A stretch of 64,000 nucleotides of DNA. Source: Ostreococcus mediterraneus. Lineage: Eukaryota > Chlorophyta > Mamiellophyceae > Mamiellales > Bathycoccaceae. How positions within the stretch are numbered: the first letter of the stretch is position 1; each line of letters begins with the position of its first letter. The notes beneath the pieces were generated by a model. It was not told the origin of the DNA and made no database searches. It was given only the letters and a program-made list of their open reading frames with translations. The stretch lies in assembly GCA_012295225.1 (NCBI GenBank), contig WMKK01000009.1, positions 18,308 through 82,307 on the forward strand, read 5' to 3'. Positions 55,910 through 64,000 of this stretch are shown one piece after another. The position numbers and the translations under genes are program-made.

Positions 55910-58567
55910 ATGAGACGCGTGGGATCGATGTCGACGCGGATCGACGTCGGCGTCGATGACGACGATGGCGTCGATGACGCGGCGCCGGCGATGGTGAGCG
56001 GTGCGACGGCGGCGGCGACGGCGCGGCGTCGGGGCGGGCGCGCGAGCGGTGCGCGTGATGGTGGTGGTGGTTACGGTGGCGGCGCTGGTGCGGCGTCTGC
56101 CGTCGCCGCCGCGCCGCGGTTGGATGATTTTACGGATGAGGAGAACGCGGCGAGGTTTATACGTAAAAATCGATGGGTGGCGTTCGATGTAGGGCCGTTT
56201 CCGGTGCGTGTTTGTGGTGATGATTGTCGTTGCGAAATTACAACTACTTTTGAAGAGATTGATTGATTTGTTTATTCAACGTATGTATACTGACGACGAC
56301 GACGACGACGCCGACGACGATGTTGAAACGCTAAACAGGTTTTAAGATTTAATTGGGTGGTGTCGTTAATGGCGACGGTGACGCTGTGGTCGTTTACGAT
56401 TGCCGTGCTCGCGGCGGAGGATTCGACGGCGAGACTGTTCGCAAAGGCGACGCTTTGGATTTCAACCAATTTTACGTGGTTGTACACGCTCACACAAAAT
56501 GCGTGGGTGTTTGTGATTATGTATGTGTTGTTAAGGAAGAAGTACGCCAATATCAAGCTCGGACAGCCCGAGGATACGCCAGATTATTCAGACATTGTGT
56601 GGTTTATATTAATGTTCACCACGAGTCTCGGGACGGGGATATTTTTCTTTGGCGTGAGCGAGCCCATGTCGTACTATCGCGGCGATTCTGGCTTGGAGAA
56701 TGACAAGACGAATATGCTCGCAAAGATGCCATTTATGAATGATGACCAACGCGCGTCGATGGCGTTGTTCATGACGTTCTTTCACTGGGGTATACACGGT
56801 TGGGTGCCGTACACGCTCGTCGCGCTGACGCTTGGCGTCGTGTGCTACCGACTGGGACGACCGATGACGCTGCGAAGTGCATTCTATCCAATCATTGGCG
56901 ATTACGTTAATGGCTTGGCGGGAGATTTAATCGACGCGTTATCCATCGCCACGACGACGTTTGGGTTGTGTACGTCGCTCGGATTGGGCGCGAAGAGCAT
57001 CAACGCGGCGTTGAATAGGATATCGGGCGCGGTGGAGAGCGAATCCTCCGAGGTGGAGTCGCTCATCGTGTGGGGTATCACCTTTATGACGACCGCTGCG
57101 GTGGTTTTAGGTTTACGACGAGGTATAATAGGTTGTGCGCTCTTCGCTTTTAGCATTCTGTCCTTTCTGATTCTTATCTTGTTCTTCCACGACAACACGT
57201 GGTACCTGTTGAATACGTTTACGCAAACCGTTGGCGTGTACGTGCAGTACGTCATTTTGGCTGGATTCGACAACGATGCATTCCCGCAGTTGAATTATGA
57301 GTTTCAACACACCGGGGAGCAACTGTGGGGCGACAGAAACGTTGCACAACATATTGTCGCGACATTGAACACAACCTTTAGCGACCCCGTCGAGTACTAC
57401 GATAGCTCGCCGACGTGGTTTATGGATGGGTGGACAGTATTTTACTGGGCGTGGTGGATTTCTTGGGCACCTTTCGTGGGTATGTTCGTGGCTAAGATAT
57501 CGCGCGGGCGCACAATTAGGGAAGTCATCTTAGTTGGTTTGTTTGCGCCCATGCTTTTGTGTTTTTTCGTGCTCACCGTCTTTGGCGCGCTCGGGATTAA
57601 GATGCAGCGCGTCGCCGAGTTGGCGCTACACGTGCAACCAGATTGGTCGAAAGGTGTCGTAAATTGCGCCGAGCTCGGATACTTGGATAACAAACCCGTT
57701 GGCGTCAATGCGCTCAAGCTTAAAAGTCTAGGGTACTATGCGCTGTCGTGCCGAAAATCGACGGACCACGTGCTCGACATTCTCGAGCCGTACGGATCGC
57801 TCACGCCGCTCTTGCAAGTGCTCGTACTCATTGGAATCATCATGTTCTTCGTCACATCCGCCGATGCTGGCGCATATGTAGATGATATCATCGCCGCGAA
57901 TGGTCTCGAAAATCCGCCTGTGTTACAAAAGGTTTGGTGGGCAATAACCCAGGGCGCGGCAGCGCAAGCTCTATTAAGCGCATCGAGCGACGGATTGTCC
58001 ACGTTACAGGCTGTGAGTATTTGCGCCGCGCTTCCGTACACGTTTGCGTTGTGCTACATGTGCACCGCATTGATTCGCGCGTGCGACGCGGCCATTGATG
58101 ACAAGACGTACCTATCCAAGCGCAAGGGCTTCAGCACTTCCATCGTCGACATTTTTGAAAACTTTTCGAGCGCCGACGAGGCAGCGATGACAAAAGTCAT
58201 GCCAACGAAAGAACGATTGAAACTATTGCTACGCAACGTGTACTACCCTTACGCGTCGTTGTACGTTGCGGGCCTGGAAACATACGGTCCCTCGCAGTTG
58301 GTGTACGTGTCTTGCTTAGCCACGGCGTTGTACTACTTGTGGATTTTACTCCTCGCGCTCGTTCCTCTCAACAGTGGAACGCACACGCTGGCTTGGATTT
58401 CGTACTTATTTTTCACGAGCATATTAACCAGCATGCGCTATCAAGTGCGTAAAAAGTGGAGAATAATCGGCAATCTCGTTGAAGACTTTTCGACGTCGTT
58501 ACTTCTCTTCCCATTCGTATTGGCGCAGTTACAGTTGGAAATTGAATCTCACACCGGACGCGCGTAG
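55910..58567 (+). CDS. BCCT-family (betaine/carnitine/choline) transporter
   Basis: Exon 1 is 55910-56203 and exon 2 is 56339-58567, about 840 residues; ATG 55928 is an alternative start. The intron (135 nt) has donor GTGCGT, CTGAC at 56290-56294 and acceptor ACAG, in phase 0, joining FDVGPFP to VLRFNWVVSLMATV. Exon 1 gives a Gly/Ala/Arg-rich cytosolic N-terminus ending FIRKNRWVAFDVG. Twelve membrane helices follow, with BCCT landmarks TSLGTGIFFFGVSEPMSYY, FHWGIHGWVPYTLVAL, and the WTVFYWAWWISWAPFVGMFVAKISRGRTIREV segment, the substrate-binding Trp box. Such transporters move quaternary-amine osmolytes, driven by sodium or protons. BCCT is mainly bacterial. Confidence 0.9.
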
Positions 58568-58671
58568 CGTAGTCAGATCGATAGTAGATCGGGAGTATTG
58601 TATCATATATATCAGATTGTAATCTAAAAGTATAACGAATGTTTTATGCAGTGACATCAGATTCTTTTGTA

Positions 58672-60579
58672 CTAACGTCGCGCTCTGTTGCGACTCGGCG
58701 TGCGGCTTGGCGTCTTTTTTGGCGTTCTCGACGCCGACTTGCTCGGCGTCTTCTTCGGCGTTCGCGGTGACGCCTTTGCGCTCGGCGTCTTCTTTGCCGA
58801 CGCCGCCTTACGCGGGGTGCTCGTAATCTTCTTTGTCACCACCATCTTAGTTTTATCTGCGACATTCGCGTAGATGTCGTTCACTTGCTCTTGAATCATG
58901 TGAACCATGTAAAACGCACAGTGCGCGGGAATCAAGTATGGCAGAGCGGCGCGGAAGCCAGCCATCTTGTGAAATCCTAATAAACCAACCATACTGCCAA
59001 TAATCATGGGATGCGGAATGGTGTTGTACGGGAAGCAGCTCACGAAATTGGGCTCAACCTTACCGAGCTCGACACCAAAATACGTTTGATCGATGCCCAA
59101 CGCGTTGGCTGCCGCCGCGCTCAAGCCGTAGCCTCCGATCAACATGGCTAACGAAATTGGGTCAAATTCAAAGTTTATGTAGTAGTTGTACCCTAAGTGT
59201 GACAAAGCCAACGTCTTCCAAAAGATGACGTTGCGCTTGAACACCCCAAAGTTGATGTTACCGCGACAGTGATACGTCGCGATGTACATGCTGTAGTGCG
59301 TAAACGACGTCACAGCCATGAAAAAGTACGGATGAATAAATTGACCAATCGCGTACAGCGCTACGGCGCTCATGACGTTGTTCAAACCGGCGTATTTTTC
59401 CAGATTAAATACGGCGTTAGTGACGGTTAAAACCATCCAAGCCATGAAGCGCCAAAAGCCAGTCGGGCGAATGGTGTTCAAGAACAAGCGTCTCGCCGCG
59501 GTGTTGTATACCATCGCCAACGTTCCAAGAAAGCGTCCGAATGGCCCGAAGCACTTCGGATACACCACGTAATGTAACTTCATCGTGACGCGTCTGTCTT
59601 TGTTCGGTGTCGGACGATCGGCGATCACGTGGATCTCACGATGATAATCAAAGCCGACGATGTCGCCGTCTGAAAGGCACCCGCCGGTACCTTCGTGGCA
59701 AAAGTTTGTCTCAACTTGCACATTCTCATTTACCGCGAGCATGCAGCGGTAGACGAAACAGAACGGATACACACTCCAAGGTCCATCGCAGTGCTCCATG
59801 TAAAACACCGTATCAGAATTGTTGTTGTGATGCGCCGACGCGACATAAATTTCATTCATGCCGTAAATCGGATCCACCGCCCACGCGTCTGGACGAAATC
59901 GATCGGCAAACATCTTCTGAATCGGTGCCGCGTGCACGATATTGGTAAACGCTTTCTTCTCCTTTGGCGGCAGCAACTCATGCCACCAATGCGCGGTGCA
60001 CGTGCGATCTGGATCTTCATCGGTGACAAAGTTTTCAATCACCTTGAGCGACGCCTTCTCCTTGGCGCTCGTCAACTTGGCCCGCACGACGTAATTATGC
60101 GCAATAATCCACGATAAGAAGCTTTCTCGCATGTGCATCACCGCATCCAAACACAACGGAAGCAAGTAAAACGTGTGTTCGACGAGCAACGATGGCCAAT
60201 TCGACGCATCCATGTACGACGCTTGGTACGTCTTCTCACCCGTCGCCAGGTGCGCGAGCTCCTGTCCGACGTACGCGCTCGCAAAAATTACCCCCAAGGT
60301 CTTCATGTCGCACACGGTCGCCATAACAAGCGCAGCGCGTACGATTGCACACCACACCAACGTCGTGCTGATCTTCAAACCATACCCAGGCGTCAATACA
60401 GTCACCGCGAAACCGTACGCCCAGAAAATATTCCTCACCCAAGCATCGCCAAAACGCAACTGAATCCCGGCCACCACGCACGCCAAACAGGCCGGGGTGG
60501 TCACCAAGTGCAACGCAACGTTGAACGAATTATTATGGAACGTTCTGAATTCGCGCGCGGTGTCCGCAAAGGATTTCAT
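58672..60579 (-). CDS. Multidomain membrane protein with Mpo1-like N-terminus and PEMT-like C-terminus
   Basis: 635 residues from ATG 60579 (MKSFADTAREFRTFHNNS). The longer frame starts only at a TTG. The opening EFRTFHNNSFNVALHLVTTP resembles the DUF962/Mpo1 dioxygenase opening, with H-x-N-x-x-H spacing and four or more helices. A soluble middle region (about 225-385) has NSDTVFYMEHCDGPWSVYPF and GDIVGFDYHREIHVI, suggestive of a metal-binding beta fold. After further helices, TYFGVELGKVEPNFVSCFPYNTIPHPMIIG, LLGFHKMAGFRAALPYLIPAHCAFYMVHMIQE matches small membrane methyltransferases (PEMT/ICMT-like). The tail consists of KTPSK/RTPKK repeats. Lipid metabolism is the inference. Confidence 0.7.
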   Translation of the reverse strand: MKSFADTAREFRTFHNNSFNVALHLVTTPACLACVVAGIQLRFGDAWVRNIFWAYGFAVTVLTPGYGLKISTTLVWCAIVRAALVMATVCDMKTLGVIFASAYVGQELAHLATGEKTYQASYMDASNWPSLLVEHTFYLLPLCLDAVMHMRESFLSWIIAHNYVVRAKLTSAKEKASLKVIENFVTDEDPDRTCTAHWWHELLPPKEKKAFTNIVHAAPIQKMFADRFRPDAWAVDPIYGMNEIYVASAHHNNNSDTVFYMEHCDGPWSVYPFCFVYRCMLAVNENVQVETNFCHEGTGGCLSDGDIVGFDYHREIHVIADRPTPNKDRRVTMKLHYVVYPKCFGPFGRFLGTLAMVYNTAARRLFLNTIRPTGFWRFMAWMVLTVTNAVFNLEKYAGLNNVMSAVALYAIGQFIHPYFFMAVTSFTHYSMYIATYHCRGNINFGVFKRNVIFWKTLALSHLGYNYYINFEFDPISLAMLIGGYGLSAAAANALGIDQTYFGVELGKVEPNFVSCFPYNTIPHPMIIGSMVGLLGFHKMAGFRAALPYLIPAHCAFYMVHMIQEQVNDIYANVADKTKMVVTKKITSTPRKAASAKKTPSAKASPRTPKKTPSKSASRTPKKTPSRTPSRNRARR

Positions 60580-60872
60580 GGCGATTGCTTCGTGATTAAT
60601 CCGCACACGATCGAGAGTGGTGACGTCGCGACTGTCACTGGAGCTCACGTCGCTATCTCTCGCGTGCGATCGTGAATCGAACGAATGTGTGCGCGAACGT
60701 CTCGTGCGTGACGCGTTTCGTGCGCACGACAACGCCGTTGATGCCGACGCGTGCCGTCGAATGCGGGGCGCGCTCGAGTTTGCGAATTGTATGTGGAATA
60801 ATCAAGAAGTTTTGAGGTGCGACTACAACGACTATCGCGCGCGCATTGTATATTTTATACTTTTTGTGACGA

Positions 60873-62774
60873 TTACGGATTCATTTTCTTATCAGCCTTG
60901 GTGGCTTTTAAGAATTCATCGTACGCCTTTTGTAATTCCTCGCGACCGGCGTCGGGGGACTGTGGGCCGTCGCGTTCCGCGTCGCGTTCCGCGTCGCGCT
61001 CCGCTTGAGCGGCGGTTTCCGGGGAGACAGTGTCTGTGTCAATCGCGGATGCCCAACGGTCTTTTTGACGTAATTTATCAGCCTCAAGACGCGCGGCACG
61101 CTCAGCACGACGACGTGCGCGTTTCTGTCGACTCGCACGGACTCCGACGGATAAGACGGAGGCAAGGATGAGGGACGACGCAAAGCCAAGCGTAGCATAA
61201 CCGCCAGACGACAGGTTCAGGTCGGGGAGTCTCGGCGTGGACCACGACTGTGACTGAACCGCGCGCTGTCTTTTCGATTGAGACGTATTCGCCACGCGTT
61301 TCGGCGCCGCTCTCGGCGCGTCATCGTACAAGAATCCACGAATGTTTGGCATGTTTGTCTTGACGCTGTCCACGGCACCCGTCGCCTTGGACTTAATTTT
61401 AGCAATAAACTCTTCGCGCGCCTTGGCACGCGCTTCAGCCGCCCGAGCACTTTCTGCCGCCTCAAGTACGCGCTCACGTTGCGCAATCTCCGCGTCTTTC
61501 GCCGCCGTTCGCTTCTGTGCCTCACGGGCCGCCTCCTCGCGCACCTTCTTTGCCGCTTCAACCAACTTTTCTTCGCGCTGCTTCATCAACAGCTCGCGCT
61601 CGTTCGCCTGTTTTTCTAAAGCTGCCTTCTCCGCCCGCGCTTGAGCATCAATACGTGCTTGCTCCGCCTTGACCTCGGCGTCTCTTGCCTTTAGCGCCGC
61701 CGCTTCCTTGGCCTCTGCAGCTTGTCTCGCCTCCTTGAGTTGTTGCTCAGCTTCCTTTTCCTGCTTTAAGCGCATCTCCAGAGCTCTACGTTCTTCCGCG
61801 AGAGCCCTCGATTCCGCTTCTCTGGCTTGCTTGAGCGCCAACTCTTCCGCACGCTTCGCATCCGTTGCGGCTTGACGCTCGCGGTTTTGAGCGGCGCGAA
61901 GCTCAGCGCGAAGACTCGCTTCGGCTTCAGCGGCACGCGCTTGTTCCGCCTTCAAACGAGTCTGCTGTTGGATTCGCTCGCGACGCTCCGCGCGGCGCGC
62001 AGCTGTGACTTCACGAAGCCTTTCGGCAGCCTCGTTTCGCACGGGTTTCCATCCAGTCGTCTGTGCTTGTGCTTTGGCCGCTGGAGCCGCGTTTTTCTTC
62101 ACTGGCGCTGGAGCGGTCTTTTTTTTGGCCACTGGCGCGGCTTTCTTCACTGGTACAGGTACAGCCTTCTTCACTGGCGCAGGCGCAGCCTTTTTGGCGA
62201 CCACTGGCGCTTCTTTTTTCGCCGCTACTGCCGTCACTTTCTTCGCCTTATCCGCCCCTTTCACCGCTTTGGCGTCGACAACCTTGTTCGCCTTGACTGG
62301 TTCCACAGATTTTTTCGCCGGCGTCGCCTCTATCTTCTTCACCTCCCTCTTGCCATTCGTCGACTTTTTCGACGAGCCATCATGAACCTTCGCCGAAACC
62401 GATTCTAACTGCGTCGATCGCCAATGCTTGAACCGCTGCTTCGTCGCCACGCGAGACGCGCTCTCGCCGCTCGTCTTCGTTTTGGCTTCGACACCCTTTG
62501 CGTCCCCCGTCGCCTCCTTCACCTTTTTCGCATACACGCACCACGCCAAAAACAGCGTCAACGCCACAGCATTATTCACATCCTCACGCGCCCCTTTGGA
62601 TGACTTTCGTTCGCCACCGCTCGCGGCTCGAACGACAACCACCGCTCGCGGCGCGCGTCCTCGTCGATCGCGCGCGCCCGCCGCGACGCTCATCCTCGCG
62701 CGTCTCCCGCGCACATCCACCACCGCACGCGCCGCCGCGCGCGCACACCCCACCTGTCCGCACGTCTGCATCAT
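60873..62774 (-). CDS. Plastid-type coiled-coil protein with KKAAP repeats
   Basis: 633 residues from ATG 62774 (or the ATG at 62771, 632 residues). After an Arg/Val/Ala-rich transit-like N-terminus comes a possible membrane helix (VALTLFLAWCVYAKKV, about 70). A Lys/Ala/Pro region follows, with repeated PVKKAAPV-type units (about 180-240), like nucleoid-associated or histone-H1-like tails. A long heptad-rich coiled coil (about 250-480) rich in Ala, Glu, Arg, Lys comes next. After it, a GFLYDD motif and a second hydrophobic segment (GGYATLGFASSLILASVLSVGV, near 545) precede a charged C-terminus. DNA tethering to a plastid membrane is one reading (compare MFP1). Family not recognised. Confidence 0.68.
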   Translation of the reverse strand: MMQTCGQVGCARAAARAVVDVRGRRARMSVAAGARDRRGRAPRAVVVVRAASGGERKSSKGAREDVNNAVALTLFLAWCVYAKKVKEATGDAKGVEAKTKTSGESASRVATKQRFKHWRSTQLESVSAKVHDGSSKKSTNGKREVKKIEATPAKKSVEPVKANKVVDAKAVKGADKAKKVTAVAAKKEAPVVAKKAAPAPVKKAVPVPVKKAAPVAKKKTAPAPVKKNAAPAAKAQAQTTGWKPVRNEAAERLREVTAARRAERRERIQQQTRLKAEQARAAEAEASLRAELRAAQNRERQAATDAKRAEELALKQAREAESRALAEERRALEMRLKQEKEAEQQLKEARQAAEAKEAAALKARDAEVKAEQARIDAQARAEKAALEKQANERELLMKQREEKLVEAAKKVREEAAREAQKRTAAKDAEIAQRERVLEAAESARAAEARAKAREEFIAKIKSKATGAVDSVKTNMPNIRGFLYDDAPRAAPKRVANTSQSKRQRAVQSQSWSTPRLPDLNLSSGGYATLGFASSLILASVLSVGVRASRQKRARRRAERAARLEADKLRQKDRWASAIDTDTVSPETAAQAERDAERDAERDGPQSPDAGREELQKAYDEFLKATKADKKMNP

Positions 62775-63099
62775 CTCCCACCGCACGCGCCCCGCTCACG
62801 CCTCTCACGACGACACCACAGCGCGCGTCCTCGCGCGAATTGCTAACGTAACAACCCACTCGCGCGCACCTTCGTCGCGCGCCTTCGCGTCGCTGACGCA
62901 CCGCGCGCGCGCGAACGCGCCGCCGAGACGTCGACCGAGTTCGTCTGCACGCGCGCGCGATGTGTGCGCGAGCGATGCGCGTCGAGCGTCGGGCGCGGGA
63001 CGGCTAATGGCGCGCGAATGGGTGACCAACGTCTCTCACGTGGAGCACGACACATTCGCCCCACTCGCGCGCGCGCGGCGTCGTCGCGCGCGCTCGGAC
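62775..63099. promoter_or_regulatory. GC-rich divergent region before the ABCI11-type gene
   Basis: 325 bp rich in CGCG, with no repeat or hairpin that stands out. A plus-strand frame is open through it (ATG at 63007 in frame with the ATPase), so some may encode a longer transit peptide. Confidence 0.35.
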
Positions 63100-63981
63100 A
63101 TGTCTCACGCGCGCGCATCGCCCGCGAGCGGTGCGCGAGAGGTTGGCGGACGCGCGCGAGGACGTGGACGGGCGTCGCGCGCGCGTGCGACGGCGTCGCG
63201 GGCGCTACGCGGGGCGGCTGGTGAGGCTTCGACGGCGCGTGATTTCGTGCACATTCGCAACGTGTGCTACTCGCCTGCGGGCGCTGGGCGCGATATCTTG
63301 CGTGATGTCAATCTATCGCTTCCTCGTAAGGGATTGACGCTCATCGTTGGGCGTTCGGGGTCGGGGAAATCGACGCTCATGACGATCTTGGCGGGGCTTT
63401 CGGAGCCGACGTCGGGCGTCGTGGCGCTGGGCGCGGATGAAACGCGCGCTTCAACGCCGAGCGCCGAGCGCTTGGCGCAAGTAGGCATCGTGTTTCAGTT
63501 TCCAGAACGTCATTTTTTAGGCACGACAATGTTGCAAGAGCTCACGTTCGCGTGGCCGCAGACACAGAATGGGTTTACGAAGCGACGCGAGCTCGCGTAT
63601 CGGATGAACGACGCGTTGCACGCCGTCGGCATGGAGCGCATTCCTCTCGATACGGACGTGCGAGCGTTGAGTGGGGGATATAAACGACGATTAGCGCTGG
63701 CAATACAACTCGTGCGCGATCCCGCGGTGCTGTGCTTGGATGAGCCGCTGGCGGGATTGGATTGGCAGACGCGCGCCGAGGTGACGGCGTTGTTGAACGA
63801 CTTGAAGCGCGACCGCGCCGTCGTCGTGGTATCACACGACGTAGAGGAGATCTCGCCCGTTACCGATCGGGCATATAGAATGGAAAACATGGGAGCATTG
63901 ACTGATGTATCGGACGAGCTCGCGGGCGCGCGCGCGAGCGCGTTCGGGGCGGCGGCGGATTCGTTCGCGTCGTTTGACTGA
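63100..63981 (+). CDS. ABCI11: Plastid ABC ATPase of the ABCI11/NAP14 type
   Basis: 293 residues from ATG 63100 (MSHARASPASGAR); ATG 63007 would add 31 residues. An Arg/Ala/Ser-rich transit peptide of about 50 residues precedes a single ATPase domain: Walker A VGRSGSGKSTLMTILAGL, Q-loop GIVFQFPERHFLGTTMLQELTFAWP, signature LSGGYKRRLALAIQL, Walker B LCLDEPLAGLDW, and H-loop VVVVSHDVEE. The FQFPERxF Q-loop and absence of membrane helices resemble energy-coupling-factor ATPases and plant ABCI11, a plastid protein linked to metal transport. The signature has Tyr in place of Gln (LSGGYKRR). Membrane partners are not in the window. Confidence 0.88.
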   Translation: MSHARASPASGAREVGGRARGRGRASRARATASRALRGAAGEASTARDFVHIRNVCYSPAGAGRDILRDVNLSLPRKGLTLIVGRSGSGKSTLMTILAGLSEPTSGVVALGADETRASTPSAERLAQVGIVFQFPERHFLGTTMLQELTFAWPQTQNGFTKRRELAYRMNDALHAVGMERIPLDTDVRALSGGYKRRLALAIQLVRDPAVLCLDEPLAGLDWQTRAEVTALLNDLKRDRAVVVVSHDVEEISPVTDRAYRMENMGALTDVSDELAGARASAFGAAADSFASFD

Positions 63982-64000
63982 ACATGCAGTTTGTTACGTA

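Noticed and set aside
1-64000. tRNA, rRNA, transposons, viral insertions or CRISPR arrays
   Set aside because: Reading the gaps I saw no cloverleaf, terminal inverted repeats, reverse transcriptase, integrase or regular spaced repeats. tRNAscan and Infernal were not available, so small RNAs could be missed.

Overview
The window looks like nuclear DNA of a tiny prasinophyte green alga, most likely Ostreococcus or a close Mamiellophyceae relative. It is GC-rich and very gene-dense, with about 39 protein genes in 64 kb and gaps mostly of 40-400 bp. Introns are few, short and near the 5' end of genes. Gene content is clearly eukaryotic and photosynthetic: chloroplast fructose-1,6-bisphosphatase, thylakoid-lumen precursors, a Ycf49-type plastid membrane protein, and SF3B1, U2AF65 and SmD3. 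Lineage is inferred from gene style and content, not from a database match.

Layout. 1-4.9 kb: the C-terminal two thirds of an ABCC transporter, a small membrane protein, and a candidate selenoprotein with in-frame TGA codons and a good SECIS hairpin. 4.9-15.2 kb: NOP2, TBCB, a plastid DUF3593/DUF2499 protein, an unidentified 681-residue protein, a Tat-lumen glyoxalase-fold protein, and spliced PDX1. 15.4-22.5 kb: a CCCH protein, OPA3-like, SF3B1, TXNDC9. 22.8-32.3 kb: a PX sorting nexin, VPS23/TSG101, PDCL3, a lumenal protein, the F-box helicase FBH1, and DONSON. 32.4-42 kb: a small basic protein, a divergent pair of Golgi-type sugar-modifying candidates, plastid FBPase, an S1-domain plastid protein, an LCMT-family methyltransferase, RAMP4, and a sugar transporter. 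42-51.8 kb: two plastid or unknown proteins, U2AF65, an EamA transporter, a pseudokinase-EF-hand-thioredoxin fusion, a dysbindin-like protein, a two-domain ABM protein, PHPT1. 51.8-64 kb: CYP65/PPIL2, SmD3, NUS1, a BCCT transporter, an Mpo1/PEMT-like membrane protein, a plastid coiled-coil protein, and a plastid ABCI11-type ATPase.

Ten genes need a 5'-proximal intron to give a sensible protein. All ten introns start GTRYG, and nine carry CTRAC or CTGA(C) about 35-45 nt before the acceptor AG, usually without a polypyrimidine tract. The factors that read these signals, U2AF65 and SF3B1, are encoded here as well. Many genes are head-to-head with tens of bp between starts, or tail-to-tail with about 40 bp between stops.

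Most notable items: the candidate selenoprotein with its SECIS element, the degenerate polyphosphate-glucokinase/EF-hand/thioredoxin fusion, the Mpo1-like/PEMT-like chimera, an SmD3 without an RG tail, a dysbindin homologue in an alga, and a BCCT transporter in a eukaryote.
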